A stretch of DNA of 64,000 nucleotides from Glycocaulis albus (GCF_014639075.1 NZ_BMFS01000002.1:124001-188000), one strand, 5' to 3'; counted from the first letter of the stretch, positions 1-13,138 are shown. The notes: generated by a model not told the origin, from the letters alone. A program made the numbers and translations.

Positions 1-2284
<2,284 letters not shown>

Positions 2285-2288
<4 letters not shown>

Positions 2289-3562
2289 ACCGCTGCCACG
2301 CTCGCGCGTTCCTGTTGCAGCCCCGTCAGGGCGCGTGAGACGAGGGTCTGCGCCTTGTCGCCGGGACGCGTATCCGTCACCTCGTGCCGCAGGACAATGC
2401 GGAACGGCGTTTGCGGGTCCTCACCTTCATAGGCGGTGCATTCGGCAATCGCGGCAACGCGTGCAGCAACGATCTGTGCGTCTGCTGCGCTGGTACCGGG
2501 CAGTGCCAGATAGAAAGTGTTGGCCGACAGGCGCACAGCCAGATCCTCGGCCCGTACGCAATGGCGCAGCATCGAGGCAAACTGGTTCAGCGCACCGGAC
2601 GCGTGGCGCCCTTCAGACGGGCCGGCAGCGCCGGGAACAGACGCTTTCAGCCCGATAAGGGCCAGGGGCAGCGCCTGCTTCTGGGCAAGGTCAACCAGGC
2701 TGGAAAGATGGCGCCGGCCAAAGGCATCATTGAACAGGTCCGTTTCACCGTCCAGGACGGCGGAAACACGGCAGGATTCCAGCAGCCCCTTGGAAAGCCG
2801 CCTGCGCCTGCGTTCACCTGCCAGCGCCAGAATGCGGGCCGCCAGATCATCGGCATCCAGCGAGGCAGGCAGAATATCTGATGCGCCGCGGGCAAAGGCC
2901 TCGTCCGCCGCGCGGTAGACCTCGTCATGGCTCAGCAGCACGGTCGGGGTGTGGTAAAGGCGCGTATTGCGGCGCATGGCTGAACAGACCGTATGCGCGA
3001 CATCCGGTTTGGGCCGGGTGTTGAGGACAACGGCGTCGAACGCGCGTTCATGGAGATAGTCGAACGCGTTGAAGGTCGAAAATGCTGCCACCGTCTGGGC
3101 ATTGGCACGCTCCAGCGCGTGCTCAAGACGCAAATAGGCCGGGTCCGGCGGTCCGGCATAAAGAACGGAAATCGGGCCGCTTTTCTGCTCCGGCTTGTGC
3201 AGCAGGTGCCCCGCATCACCCAGATCGGCCAACCGCAGGCGTGCCGTTTCCTCGAGTACACCAAGACGCAGCAGCGAGCGCACCCGGCCAGCAATCTGGA
3301 TGGGGTGGGCCGGCGGAACGATGATGGCGTGCGCCCCGTCGAAAGCGCCTGCAACCGATACAATCGCGCGCGCCGGAAGCCCGGTTGCATCCTCGAGCGG
3401 TTCCAGTGCCACAATCGCGTCGGCCGGTTCGGTGTCCAGAGCTGCGGCCGCCCCGCGCGTGCTTGCCGGCCGCGCTGAAAAGCCAAGAGCACAAAGCTCT
3501 CCGGCAAGCTCTCCTGCCGCTTCTGCGTTCCCGCAAACGAGTAATGTGACGGCACGCCCCAT
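2285..3562 (-). CDS. popA: PopA-like c-di-GMP effector: two receiver domains plus degenerate GGDEF
   Basis: The 425-residue protein has two receiver-like domains (about 1-125 and 130-250) and a C-terminal GGDEF-type domain (about 265-425). The GGDEF signature is replaced by SANTF (346-350), so cyclase activity is not expected. The c-di-GMP inhibitory site RxxD is kept as R337-A-E-D340, nine residues before the signature position, as in PleD. Usual phospho-acceptor aspartates are not evident in either receiver. This architecture matches Caulobacter PopA, which binds c-di-GMP and directs CtrA to ClpXP. The name is inferred from architecture. The start at 3562 is preferred because GGGGGA lies just upstream; an in-frame start at 3616 would lack this. 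Confidence 0.78.
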
Positions 3563-3666
3563 CGGTCCCCCGGGCCTGACAGGACTGCCATTGTGTCGAT
3601 GTAATTTCAGTGTCACAACCCGAATTCCTTCAAACGCATCAGATTTTCACCACATGGAGCAGCCCC

Positions 3667-4812
3667 ATGAACGCACAAGGCCCTTTGCGTGGCGTTAAAG
3701 TCGTTGAATTTGTTGGGCTCGGGCCTGCACCTTTTGCAGCGATGCTGTTGTCGGACATGGGCGCGGATGTCGTGCGCGTTGACCGGCCCGGCGCGCATGG
3801 CGGCGGTGCGGCAGAGATTCTCGCGCGCGGGCGGCGCTCGGCCGCGTTCGACCTTAAGAACCCGGCGGCCGTCGAAGCGTGCCTCGATCTGATCAGCCGC
3901 GCGGACATTCTGCTGGAGGGCTATCGCCCCGGCGTCATGGAGCGGCTTGGGCTAGGGCCTGATACCGCCCACAAGCGCAACCCGGCACTGGTCTATGGGC
4001 GCATGACAGGCTGGGGCCAGCACGGTCCGCTGGCCCACGCAGCGGGCCATGACATCAACTATATCTCGCTGACCGGCGCGCTGGATGCGATGGGCACACC
4101 GGAGAGCCCGGCCATTCCGCTCAATCTTGTCGGCGATTTCGGTGGCGGCTCGCTCTATTTGGCCTTCGGTGTGCTGGCGGCCCTTACCCACGCCCGGACA
4201 ACCGGCGAGGGGCAGGTGGTGGACGCCGCCATTGTTGACGGCGCGACATCCTTGATGGGGGCCATCCATCAATTACAGGCCATGGGCATCTGGAACCGGG
4301 GCAGGGGAGAGAACCTGCTCGATGGCGGCGCGGCCTTCTACGGCACCTATAAGTGCGCCGACGGCAAGCATGTCTCCATTGGCCCGCTGGAGCCTGAATT
4401 CTACACCTTGCTTCTGGAGAAGCTGTCGCTGAAAGACGATCCGGTCATGGCTAACCCGTACGACGCAAGCCAGTGGGCGGCACAACGGGCGAAGCTGGAA
4501 ACGGCCTTCGCCAGCAAAACCCGCGATGAATGGTGCGCCGTGCTGGAGGGCAGTGACGCCTGCTTTGCGCCGGTACTGACGACCGAGGAGGCGGCCCGTC
4601 ATCCCCATATGGCCGAACGCGGCGTGTTCACCGAGCTGGCAGGGGTACGTCAGGCCGCGCCCGCGCCCCGCTTTTCCAGAACGCCCGGCGCCATTCAGGG
4701 CCCGGCTCCGGCACCGGGCTCGGATACTGAGGCTGTGCTGTCGGACTGGGGCTTCAGCGATAATGCAATCGCCCGATTGAGAAGCGCTGGGGCGTTTGGC
4801 AGCAAGACCTGA
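3667..4812 (+). CDS. Class III CoA-transferase family, alpha-methylacyl-CoA racemase-like
   Basis: The 381-residue protein belongs to the CaiB/BaiF (family III) fold. It begins with the typical LRGVKVVEFVGLGPAPFAAMLLSDMGADVVRVDRP-type region and has RPGVMERLGLGP. His128 (GHDINY) and Asp157 (GDFGGG) fall almost exactly where the catalytic His126/Asp156 pair of mycobacterial methylacyl-CoA racemase lies, so racemisation of 2-methylacyl-CoA esters is the likely reaction rather than CoA transfer. The start at 3667 is preceded by GGAG at 3656-3659; a longer frame from 3610 is less likely. The gene is divergent from the PopA-like gene and unlinked to an obvious pathway partner. Confidence 0.88.
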   Translation: MNAQGPLRGVKVVEFVGLGPAPFAAMLLSDMGADVVRVDRPGAHGGGAAEILARGRRSAAFDLKNPAAVEACLDLISRADILLEGYRPGVMERLGLGPDTAHKRNPALVYGRMTGWGQHGPLAHAAGHDINYISLTGALDAMGTPESPAIPLNLVGDFGGGSLYLAFGVLAALTHARTTGEGQVVDAAIVDGATSLMGAIHQLQAMGIWNRGRGENLLDGGAAFYGTYKCADGKHVSIGPLEPEFYTLLLEKLSLKDDPVMANPYDASQWAAQRAKLETAFASKTRDEWCAVLEGSDACFAPVLTTEEAARHPHMAERGVFTELAGVRQAAPAPRFSRTPGAIQGPAPAPGSDTEAVLSDWGFSDNAIARLRSAGAFGSKT

Positions 4813-4881
4813 ACCGCAGCAATTCTCACGCGTTGACCATAGTCCCGTCCTGACCCGCGCGGCACCGGAGGCAGACCTGTT

Positions 4882-5775
4882 TTGAGAAAGCGCATTGAAG
4901 CGGCCAGAAAGCGCATCCGCGCGGTGACCGGCTTTGGGCCGCTCGCCATTCTCGTCCGCTCTGTCTCGCGCGTGCTGCAGCGTGAAGTGATGCTATATGC
5001 TGGCGGGGCGTCCTTCTTCGCCTTGCTGTCGATCTTTCCCGGGATTGCTGTCATCGCCTCGATATATGGTCTGGTTCAGGATCAGACCGACGCCGTGGAA
5101 CAGGTCGGCCGTATAGCACAAGTCCTGCCCGCCGAGGTGGCCGACCTTGTGATGAGCCAGCTCACCCGTCTGGCAACCACCTCGCCGGCGCTGCTGACGC
5201 TGCAGGGCTTCGTCGCCCTTGCAATCGCCCTGTTTGCCGCATCGCGTGGCACCAAGGCCATCATCACCGGCCTCAACCACATTGCCGGACGCGACGGGCT
5301 TCGCTCCATTGTGAAATTCAACCTGATCGCCATGTTCGCCGTACTTGCGGGTATCGGCCTGCTCATAGCTGCCAACCTGACCGTCATGATCGTGCCGGCA
5401 CTGATCAATTTCGTGCTTGAGCCTCTCGGGCTGGGCGGTGATGCCGCGAGCGCAGTGATCAATCCATGGAGCGTGTCCGTCCTGGCCATGATGGCCGCGC
5501 TGATGCTGCTCTACCGATATGTCATGCAGCGGGCCAGGGAGACATCCTGGGCTGCCTGCGCCATCGGGGCCGCACTGTCGACCGGGCTGTGGCTCGCCCT
5601 TTCAGCCGGCTTCAACACCTATGTTGCGACGGTGGTGAGCATGTCTCTCTACGGATCGCTGGGCGCGGTCATCATCTTCCTTCTTTGGATATACTGGGCG
5701 GCCTACATACTGTTTCTGGGCGGTGCGGTAGCAGTGGAATCCGACCGTCAGTATTTCCGTACATCTGCGGACTGA
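4882..5775 (+). CDS. YihY/BrkB-family inner membrane protein
   Basis: The 297-residue protein has about six hydrophobic spans (near residues 35-55, 100-120, 140-165, 185-205, 215-240 and 250-275). It carries the family features YAGGASFFALLSIFPGIAVIASIYG near the N terminus and the closing GAVIIFLLWIYWAAYILFLGG segment. The family was once misnamed RNase BN; its function is not settled. The proposed start is TTG at 4882, with GGAG about 11 bases upstream. A strong stem-loop terminator follows at 5904-5939. Confidence 0.88.
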   Translation: MRKRIEAARKRIRAVTGFGPLAILVRSVSRVLQREVMLYAGGASFFALLSIFPGIAVIASIYGLVQDQTDAVEQVGRIAQVLPAEVADLVMSQLTRLATTSPALLTLQGFVALAIALFAASRGTKAIITGLNHIAGRDGLRSIVKFNLIAMFAVLAGIGLLIAANLTVMIVPALINFVLEPLGLGGDAASAVINPWSVSVLAMMAALMLLYRYVMQRARETSWAACAIGAALSTGLWLALSAGFNTYVATVVSMSLYGSLGAVIIFLLWIYWAAYILFLGGAVAVESDRQYFRTSAD

Positions 5776-6090
5776 CTGCCCAGTATGCGCCGTTCAGCGG
5801 CGGTTCAGACACGGTATGGCGTTATACGTCTTGAAGCTTGGGCCATGTGTTCCCAGTCCCTCGCCGGTCCCGGGCTTCATGAGGCTAGTGTTTCCTCAAC
5901 CAGCGCCGGATTGGAGGCCAACCTCCAGTCCGGCGTTTTCCGTATGCGGCCGTAATCGGGCGGCCATGGACCCCGCCCGGCCAATCGGCTATTCCCGGCA
6001 GCACGACAAGAGGCGCAAACTGCGCTTGGCGGATGCGCGCCTGCCAATTATACAACGCACGTTGAATTCATGCCCGGGAGGACATCCAAG
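5776..6090. other. Intergenic region between yihY and scoA
   Basis: About 315 bases without a convincing gene. It contains the stem-loop terminator at 5904-5939 and presumably the scoAB promoter. A 92-codon open frame across 5816-6094 has no recognisable protein features and would span the terminator. Confidence 0.6.
5904..5939 (+). terminator. Rho-independent terminator after yihY
   Basis: Arms at 5904-5917 and 5922-5935 pair over 14 bases with one G-T wobble around a 4-base CCAA loop, followed by TTTT. It lies about 130 bases after the yihY stop. Confidence 0.8.
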
Positions 6091-6786
6091 GTGAAGAAAG
6101 TCTATGCGGATGCGGCGTCAGCGCTCGAAGGCCTGACTTTTGACGGCATGACCGTGATGGCCGGCGGGTTCGGCCTGTGCGGCATTCCCGAAAACCTGAT
6201 CCTGGCCCTGCGTGACAGCGGCGCCAAAGATCTCACGGTCATTTCCAACAATGCCGGGGTGGATGATTTCGGGCTTGGCCTGCTCCTGCACACCCGGCAG
6301 ATCAAGAAAATGGTCTCGTCCTATGTCGGCGAGAACAAGACCTTCGAGAAGCAGTATCTTTCCGGCGAGCTGGAGCTTGAATTCAATCCGCAGGGCACGC
6401 TGGCCGAGCGCATCCGCGCCGGCGGTGCAGGCATTCCCGCCTTCTACACCAAGACCGGCGTCGGCACGCTGGTGGCCGAAGGCAAGGACCATCGCGATTT
6501 CGACGGTGAAACCTATGTGATGGAAACCGGCCTGAAGGCAGACCTCGCAATCGTGAAAGCGTGGAAAGGCGATGGCGAAGGCAATCTCGTCTACCGGAAA
6601 ACGGCACGCAATTTCAATCCGATGATGGCAACGGCGGGCAAGGTGACCATCGCCGAGGTGGAAGAAATCGTGCCCGTCGGCAGCCTCGACCCCGACCATA
6701 TCCACACGCCGGGCATTTTCGTCCAGCGCATCATCAAGGGCCAGCACGAGAAGCGCATCGAACAGCGCACCGTGCGTGCGGCTTAA
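6091..6786 (+). CDS. scoA: 3-oxoacid CoA-transferase subunit A
   Basis: The 231-residue protein is the alpha subunit of a class I (SCOT-type) transferase, which moves CoA from succinyl-CoA to acetoacetate in ketone-body or PHB use. It shows the CoA-binding pattern [13 protein letters not shown] near the N terminus, [14 protein letters not shown], and [15 protein letters not shown]. The start is GTG at 6091, chosen because GGGAGG lies 12-17 bases upstream; an ATG at 6070 precedes that ribosome binding site. It is co-transcribed with scoB 14 bases downstream. Confidence 0.94.
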   Translation: MKKVYADAASALEGLTFDGMTVMAGGFGLCGIPENLILALRDSGAKDLTVISNNAGVDDFGLGLLLHTRQIKKMVSSYVGENKTFEKQYLSGELELEFNPQGTLAERIRAGGAGIPAFYTKTGVGTLVAEGKDHRDFDGETYVMETGLKADLAIVKAWKGDGEGNLVYRKTARNFNPMMATAGKVTIAEVEEIVPVGSLDPDHIHTPGIFVQRIIKGQHEKRIEQRTVRAA

Positions 6787-6800
6787 GGGAGAGCACGATC

Positions 6801-7448
6801 ATGGCATGGACCCGCGACCAACTCGCCGAACGCGCCGCCAGGGAGCTCGAGGACGGCTTCTACGTCAATCTGGGCATCGGCATTCCGACGCTCGTGGCGA
6901 ATTATATTCCTGAAGACATGGATGTAACCCTGCAGTCGGAAAACGGCATGCTGGGCATGGGCCCGTTCCCGACCGAGGACCAGGTGGACCCTGACCTCAT
7001 CAATGCCGGCAAGCAGACCATTACCGAGCTGAAGCGCACCAGCTATTTCAGTTCGTCAGACAGTTTCGGCATGATCCGCGGCGGGCATATCAACCTGTCC
7101 ATCCTCGGCGCGATGGAAGTCTCCGAAAAGGGCGACATCGCCAACTGGATGATCCCCGGCAAGATGGTCAAGGGGATGGGCGGCGCGATGGATCTCGTTG
7201 CCGGCGTGCAGCGCGTCGTGGTCATCATGGAGCACACCGCCAAGGACGGTTCGCCCAAGCTGCTCAAAGAATGCGCCCTGCCGCTGACCGGCAAGGGATG
7301 TGTCGACCGTATCATCACCACCTATGGCGTGTTTGATGTGGTCGAGGACGGGCTTGAGCTGATTGAGCTGGCCGATGGCGTCACGCTCGACGACATCGCC
7401 AAGTCCACCGAGGCGAAGTACCGGGTAGCGGCCAAGTTGGCGGCCTGA
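6801..7448 (+). CDS. scoB: 3-oxoacid CoA-transferase subunit B
   Basis: The 215-residue beta subunit carries the catalytic glutamate in [13 protein letters not shown], the residue that forms the glutamyl-CoA thioester in this family. Other family features are [30 protein letters not shown]-like sequence and [19 protein letters not shown]. It starts at ATG 6801 after GGGAGAG and forms a two-gene operon with scoA. A palindromic repeat element follows in the gap before sdaA. Confidence 0.95.
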   Translation: MAWTRDQLAERAARELEDGFYVNLGIGIPTLVANYIPEDMDVTLQSENGMLGMGPFPTEDQVDPDLINAGKQTITELKRTSYFSSSDSFGMIRGGHINLSILGAMEVSEKGDIANWMIPGKMVKGMGGAMDLVAGVQRVVVIMEHTAKDGSPKLLKECALPLTGKGCVDRIITTYGVFDVVEDGLELIELADGVTLDDIAKSTEAKYRVAAKLAA

Positions 7449-7460
7449 GAACTTCACACC

Positions 7461-7548
7461 TGAAATCCCGGAAGCGCGAAGCGCTATCCGGGACCTCGAG
7501 CAGATAAATCGGAAACAGGCCCCGGATCGCTGACGCGTCCGGGGTTTC
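7461..7548. repeat. Two-hairpin palindromic repeat element, intergenic copy
   Basis: The element has two stem-loops: arms 7466-7477 and 7481-7492 (TCCCGGAAGCGC, loop GAA, GCGCT-A-TCCGGGA), then CCCCGGA / TCCGGGG at about 7519-7543 followed by TTTC. The order and the blocks ATCCGGGACCTCG, GCCCCGG and CCGGGGTTTCA recur in two copies inside pdhC and pdhB. It sits between the convergent scoB and sdaA ends and may also act as a terminator. Confidence 0.75.
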
Positions 7549-7574
7549 ACGGGTGTGGAGCCGGGATCAGGCTC

Positions 7575-8957
<1,383 letters not shown>

Positions 8958-8971
8958 GACAGGGTCTGCCC

Positions 8972-9235
8972 TTAATCGCCCAGACCACGATCACGGGTGA
9001 AGGCGTTGAAGCAGATGATGGTCTGCGTGTCCTTGACCCCTGATATGGTTTGCACCTTCTGGTTCACGAAGCGGCCTATATCGGCTTCGGACTCCACGGC
9101 GAACTGCGCCAGAAGGTCGAAAGCACCCGACACCGAATGCACCTGCCGGGTTTCTTCCAGCGTATCGACCAGAGCCGAGGCAACATCATAGGTCTTGCCC
9201 AGCTCGCACTTGATGAAGATGTAAAACTGCCGCAT
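8972..9235 (-). CDS. Stand-alone Lrp/AsnC ligand-binding (RAM) domain protein
   Basis: The 87-residue protein consists only of the effector-binding half of Lrp/AsnC regulators: YIFIKCELGKTYDVASALVD, VHSVSGAFDLLAQFAVES and INQKVQTISGVKDTQTIICF-like sequence. It has no helix-turn-helix. Such demi-Lrp proteins bind amino acids and may act through partners. It lies 14 bases from sdaA and 18 bases from kynA on the same strand, so a link to serine/tryptophan catabolism is likely but unproven. Confidence 0.85.
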   Translation of the reverse strand: MRQFYIFIKCELGKTYDVASALVDTLEETRQVHSVSGAFDLLAQFAVESEADIGRFVNQKVQTISGVKDTQTIICFNAFTRDRGLGD

Positions 9236-9253
9236 GGGCCTTTTCCTGCCTGA

Positions 9254-10102
9254 CTAGAGAGTGGTGCGTACGGTCCAGAGCTCTGGAAACAGGCGCAAGT
9301 TCAGCGCCTTGACGAGATAGGATACCCCGCCCGAGCCGCCCGTGCCGCGCCGGAAACCGATAATGCGCTCCACAGTTTTCATATGGTTGAAACGCCATTG
9401 CTGGAATTTTTGCTCCAGATCAACGAGTTTCTCTGCAAATTCATAGACTTCCCACCAGCGCGCCGTATCCAGATAGACCTCGCGCCACATCGCCTCCACA
9501 GCGTCATCGGGCTGATAGGCTTGCGCCCAGTCCCGTTCCAGATGGCTGGACGGCACGCTCAGCCCGCACCTTGCTGCAAACTTCAAGGTTTCATCATAAA
9601 GGCTTGGAGAGTTGAGTGCTTTCAAAATCAGTGCGTGAGCGTCCGGAGTTGCCTCATGCACCTTTGCCAGCGCCGCATTCTTGTTGCCCAGACGGTATTC
9701 CAGTGTCCGGTACTGCGCCGACTGAAATCCCGAGCTTTGCCCCAACCGGTCGCGGAACTTCAGATAGTCTGACGGCGTCATGGTAGACAGCACGGCCCAT
9801 GACTGGGTGAGCTGCTCCTGGATTCGCGCGATGCGCGCCAGCATCTTCATGGCCGGGCGCACCTCGTCGGCCTGAACATGCGTGATAGCGGCGTCCAGCT
9901 CGTGCAGACACAGTTTGAGCCATAGCTCGCTTGCCTGATGGATGATGATGAACATCATCTCGTCATGTTCACCGGTCAGCGGCGCCTGCGCGCCGAGAAT
10001 ACGGTCAAGATCGAGATAGCGGCCATAGCTGAGCCCGCCTTCAGGGGACCAGTGAATGTCCTCGCCGTCCAGATCTACCGAGGTAGGAAAGTGTTCGCTC
10101 AT
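9254..10102 (-). CDS. kynA: Tryptophan 2,3-dioxygenase
   Basis: The 282-residue haem enzyme opens the indole ring of L-tryptophan to give N-formylkynurenine, the first step of the kynurenine pathway. Family landmarks are LSYGRYLDLDRIL, MMFIIIHQASELWLKL (substrate-binding His), FQSAQYRTLEYRLGNKN, and the haem-ligand region FNHMKTVERIIGFRRGTGGSGG. Length is typical. It heads the kynA-Lrp-sdaA run and is divergent from a lipoprotein gene. No kynureninase or formamidase is visible in the window. Confidence 0.96.
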   Translation of the reverse strand: MSEHFPTSVDLDGEDIHWSPEGGLSYGRYLDLDRILGAQAPLTGEHDEMMFIIIHQASELWLKLCLHELDAAITHVQADEVRPAMKMLARIARIQEQLTQSWAVLSTMTPSDYLKFRDRLGQSSGFQSAQYRTLEYRLGNKNAALAKVHEATPDAHALILKALNSPSLYDETLKFAARCGLSVPSSHLERDWAQAYQPDDAVEAMWREVYLDTARWWEVYEFAEKLVDLEQKFQQWRFNHMKTVERIIGFRRGTGGSGGVSYLVKALNLRLFPELWTVRTTL

Positions 10103-10232
10103 GTCTCCGGTCTACAGGCGGGCAGGGACAGCGGCAAGGCGTTGGCGCGGGGCCTCGCCAGTGCGGTTATGCTTTCCGCACCGGGTCCGGAAGTGTAATC
10201 ATTCGTTCTGACAAAAGCAGGGAGTATCCCAT

Positions 10233-11612
10233 TTGCGCCTTCATGTGAGACCGGGCTGCGTGTTCGTCCCCTTCATTGCCGGGGCCGTCCTCCTGGCGGC
10301 GGGCTGCGGCCCGAACGGACAGGCCACGCAAAATCGCGAAACCGTCAATGAGGCCGGAACCGCCAGCGTGACGTTTGCTGTCGCGTACCGGGAACGTATC
10401 GCACTTGGCGAGAACGCAATTGTGGAAGCGCAATTGCTGGCATTCGATCCCGGCAGTGACCGTCCCGAACTGGTGGCGGAAGCGCGCGAGCCGTTCGCCG
10501 GGCGTCAGGTACCCGTCGATCTCACCCTGACATACGACCCGGCTGCCATCGCTACGGACCGCGAACTCGCCGTCAGCGGCCGGATTCTCGATCCCGATAG
10601 CGCCCAGGTGTGGGTAACCCCTGAAGATGCGCGATTCCCTGCCGGAAACCCGGACGCTGACCTGGGCGTCATCATGCTGGTACGCAGCAATCACGCCGCG
10701 TCCGAGGACACAGCCTATCTGTGTGATGGAGGGCAGGCGTTCAGCGCCCGCTACAACACACCGGACCTGACACTGACCATGGGCGATAGCGCCTACACCC
10801 TCAGCCCGGTGCCGGCGGCCTCTGGCGCGCGTTTCGAGGCAGGCAGCGAGGAAGGGCCACGGGCTTTCTGGAGCCGGGGCGAGGGCGCTCTTGTGCGGTT
10901 TGAGGAAGATGGCGAGTGGGTGCAGTGTGCGTCCAGCGCGTACAGGCCGGTGGAACAGCCCGAAGACACACCGGAACCCGCAGCGGAGCCGGCCGTCTAT
11001 ACTGCTCGCGGCAACGAACCGGGCTGGATCCTGCGGCTTTCCGGCAATGAGGCGGTGTATCAGGGCAATTACGGGGAAACGAGCCTGTCCGGTCAGGTAA
11101 CCGGGCGCGGCGCGCTGGACGAGGAAACCAATGTGCTGACGGTTTCCGGCGATGACGGGCAGATATTCACCGTCCAGATCACCCACACAATCTGCCAGGA
11201 TTCGATGTCCGGCCTGTCATATCCCGATACGGTAACGATTACGCTCGCAGACATGGAAACCTATTCAGGATGCGGCGGCGACGCCGAAAGCCTGCTCGCC
11301 GGAGAGGTCTGGCGGGTCACCCATATCGCCGGAGAGGAAGTGCCCGGCCCGCGGGCCGTCACAATGGAGTTTGACGGCGAAGGCCGGCTATCCGGACAAG
11401 GACCCTGCAACCGCTACTCGGCGAGCTACCAGATGACCGGCGAAGGCATCGTGCTCGGACAGGGCCTGTCTACGCGCATGGCCTGTGCCGGCGACCTGAT
11501 GGAGCTGGAATCCACATTCCTCGGCATCATCCAGGGCTCTCTTCCTGCCAGTATTGACGAAGACGGCACGCTCAGCCTCGGCGAGGGGCGCATTCTGGCT
11601 GTCAGGGAGTAA
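10233..11612 (+). CDS. Multidomain lipoprotein: YbaY-like, MliC-like, COG3650-like and META (HslJ) domains
   Basis: The 459-residue protein has a lipoprotein signal with lipobox LLAAGC (Cys25). A YbaY-like beta domain follows (about 45-150: YRERIALGENAIVEAQLL, VPVDLTLTYDP). Next is an MliC-like lysozyme-inhibitor domain (about 160-235, bounded by YLCDGG and WVQCA), a COG3650-type segment (about 258-345, GNEPGWILRLSGNEAVYQG), and a C-terminal META/HslJ domain (about 350-455, GEVWRVTHI to GQGPCNRYSASY and MACAGDLMELE). The start is TTG at 10233 with AGGGAG eight bases upstream. Outer-membrane or periplasmic location and a role in envelope protection are inferred from the domains. Confidence 0.82.
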   Translation: MRLHVRPGCVFVPFIAGAVLLAAGCGPNGQATQNRETVNEAGTASVTFAVAYRERIALGENAIVEAQLLAFDPGSDRPELVAEAREPFAGRQVPVDLTLTYDPAAIATDRELAVSGRILDPDSAQVWVTPEDARFPAGNPDADLGVIMLVRSNHAASEDTAYLCDGGQAFSARYNTPDLTLTMGDSAYTLSPVPAASGARFEAGSEEGPRAFWSRGEGALVRFEEDGEWVQCASSAYRPVEQPEDTPEPAAEPAVYTARGNEPGWILRLSGNEAVYQGNYGETSLSGQVTGRGALDEETNVLTVSGDDGQIFTVQITHTICQDSMSGLSYPDTVTITLADMETYSGCGGDAESLLAGEVWRVTHIAGEEVPGPRAVTMEFDGEGRLSGQGPCNRYSASYQMTGEGIVLGQGLSTRMACAGDLMELESTFLGIIQGSLPASIDEDGTLSLGEGRILAVRE

Positions 11613-11709
11613 GCTGGCAGACGCCAACATTCCTCAATCTTCAAGGCTGTTCATCTTCCTGTCATGTTTCAGGGCGCACCGTGTTACCCTCATGGACAGG
11701 GAGGGCGTC

Positions 11710-12066
11710 ATGAAACAATCCAGACGAATATTTATCCAGTCGACTTTGTCGGCAAGCATTGCGGGCCTGGCGTTTGCCGGCCAGTCTTCAGCGCGGCAAG
11801 CGCAGGCCGAGGACCCGATCCCGCTCATAGACGTGGTGGTGGAGAAGGTTCCGCCCGGACACGCAGTCGCCAACGTAACCACGGACCGGCGCGGCATGAT
11901 CGCCATGCGCGATCTGGAAGCCGGATATTACGAGGTACGGGACGCAAACAACACAGTTCGCGCGGGCATCCGCCACCGCGGCGGCCCGGTTCGCTGGCAA
12001 CTTCGCCAGCGACGCGACACGCGCCGGCCCATCTGGAGCCTCACCGACCAGTCTGATCCGCTGTAG
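11710..12066 (+). CDS. Small Tat-exported protein of unknown function, copy 1
   Basis: The 118-residue protein has a twin-arginine signal (SRRIFIQ followed by a hydrophobic stretch) and a mature part of about 85 residues. The mature part holds a segment (VVVEKVPPGHAVANVTTDR then DLEAGYYEVR) resembling carboxypeptidase-regulatory-like beta domains (T.-.G...-DL..G.Y.V). The tail ends IWSLTDQSDPL. It starts at ATG 11710 after GGGAGGGC. A paralogue follows 33 bases downstream. I do not recognise a named family. Confidence 0.75.
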   Translation: MKQSRRIFIQSTLSASIAGLAFAGQSSARQAQAEDPIPLIDVVVEKVPPGHAVANVTTDRRGMIAMRDLEAGYYEVRDANNTVRAGIRHRGGPVRWQLRQRRDTRRPIWSLTDQSDPL

Positions 12067-12099
12067 CGGCAGGATGACTAGAAAAGGGGAGGAAGACAG

Positions 12100-12501
12100 A
12101 TGACAATATCACGTCGCGAAGCCATCGGGCTGGCATTGGCCGCAGGTTCAACGGCGCTTGTTCTGCCGGGGGGCGCCATCGGTGCTCAGGCAATGGCAGA
12201 GGACCCCATACCGGGTGTCGATGTGGTCGTGGAAAAGGTGCCTCCGGGAAACGCAGTTGCCAACGTAACCACGGACCGGCGCGGCATGATTGCCCTGCGT
12301 GACCTTGAGGCCGGATATTACGAAGTCCGGAACGCAGACAACACGGTGCGGGCGGGTATCCGCCACCCCGGCGGACCGGTCCGCTGGCAACTGCGCCAGC
12401 AGATAGCACCGGACCGGGATCCGACAGCACGCCAGCCGCTCGGTGAGCGCCGTCCGCCGCGCGTCATATGGACGCTCGCAGACCAGGCCGACCCGTTATA
12501 G
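12100..12501 (+). CDS. Small Tat-exported protein of unknown function, copy 2
   Basis: The 133-residue tandem paralogue of the preceding gene has a SRREAIGL twin-arginine signal. Its mature core is near-identical to copy 1: shared blocks AVANVTTDRRGMIA, RDLEAGYYEVR, NTVRAGIRH and GGPVRWQLRQ. It carries about 14 extra residues (PDRDPTARQPLGERR) before the shared IW.L.DQ.DPL ending. Divergent signal peptides with a conserved core point to duplication followed by selection on the mature domain. Function is unknown. Confidence 0.75.
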   Translation: MTISRREAIGLALAAGSTALVLPGGAIGAQAMAEDPIPGVDVVVEKVPPGNAVANVTTDRRGMIALRDLEAGYYEVRNADNTVRAGIRHPGGPVRWQLRQQIAPDRDPTARQPLGERRPPRVIWTLADQADPL

Positions 12502-12614
12502 CGCGCGAGCGCTGCGTACTGGTGACGACCGGGCGCAGGCTTGGCCCCGGAACGGAACCATACATCCTTCCGGCGGGTTGTTACGGCCTCCCCCCTGGAA
12601 TGGAGCGTTCACCC

Positions 12615-13106
12615 ATGACCAAAGCAGATGCAATCTTTGCCCGTCTGAAAGACGACCATGACCGTCATCGCCGCCTGCTGGACAAGATTGGCAAGACCAG
12701 TGGTGACACCGCTGAACGCCGGGCTCTGTTCGAGGAGTTCACCCGGGAAGTGAAAGCGCACGCCGCAGCGGAGGAGCAGGCGCTTTATTCCACCATGATG
12801 CGCAAACCTGCGACGACTGACGAGACCCGTCATTCGGTTGCCGAACATCACGAGATAGACGAGGCGCTGAACGACCTGGCCGCGACCGACATGGCATCTG
12901 GCGCATGGCTGCAGAAGTTCAAGGCGCTGGAGCATGATTATCTTCATCATATTGACGAAGAGGAAGACGATCATTTCCCCGACTTTGCAAAGCGCCTGTC
13001 GGAGGATGACGAACGTCATATGCGCGCCGTTTTCGATCGTCGAAAAGCGCAGGAGAAGGCTGGCGCCAGTGTGACGCCGGAAAAACGCGAACATGCAAAG
13101 GAATAA
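12615..13106 (+). CDS. Hemerythrin HHE-domain protein
   Basis: The 163-residue protein is an alpha-helical hemerythrin-like domain that would hold a di-iron centre. Ligand-type residues are seen in KDDHDRHRRLLDKI, HAAAEEQALYSTM, VAEHHEIDEALNDL and HDYLHHIDEEEDDHFPDF. It likely senses or binds oxygen, nitric oxide or iron. The start at ATG 12615 has GGAG nine bases upstream; ATG 12600 is in frame but has no such signal. The C-terminal 25 residues are charged. Confidence 0.88.
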   Translation: MTKADAIFARLKDDHDRHRRLLDKIGKTSGDTAERRALFEEFTREVKAHAAAEEQALYSTMMRKPATTDETRHSVAEHHEIDEALNDLAATDMASGAWLQKFKALEHDYLHHIDEEEDDHFPDFAKRLSEDDERHMRAVFDRRKAQEKAGASVTPEKREHAKE

Positions 13107-13138
13107 CGGCGCACCGGCGCGGGAGAAGCCTCTCGGTG

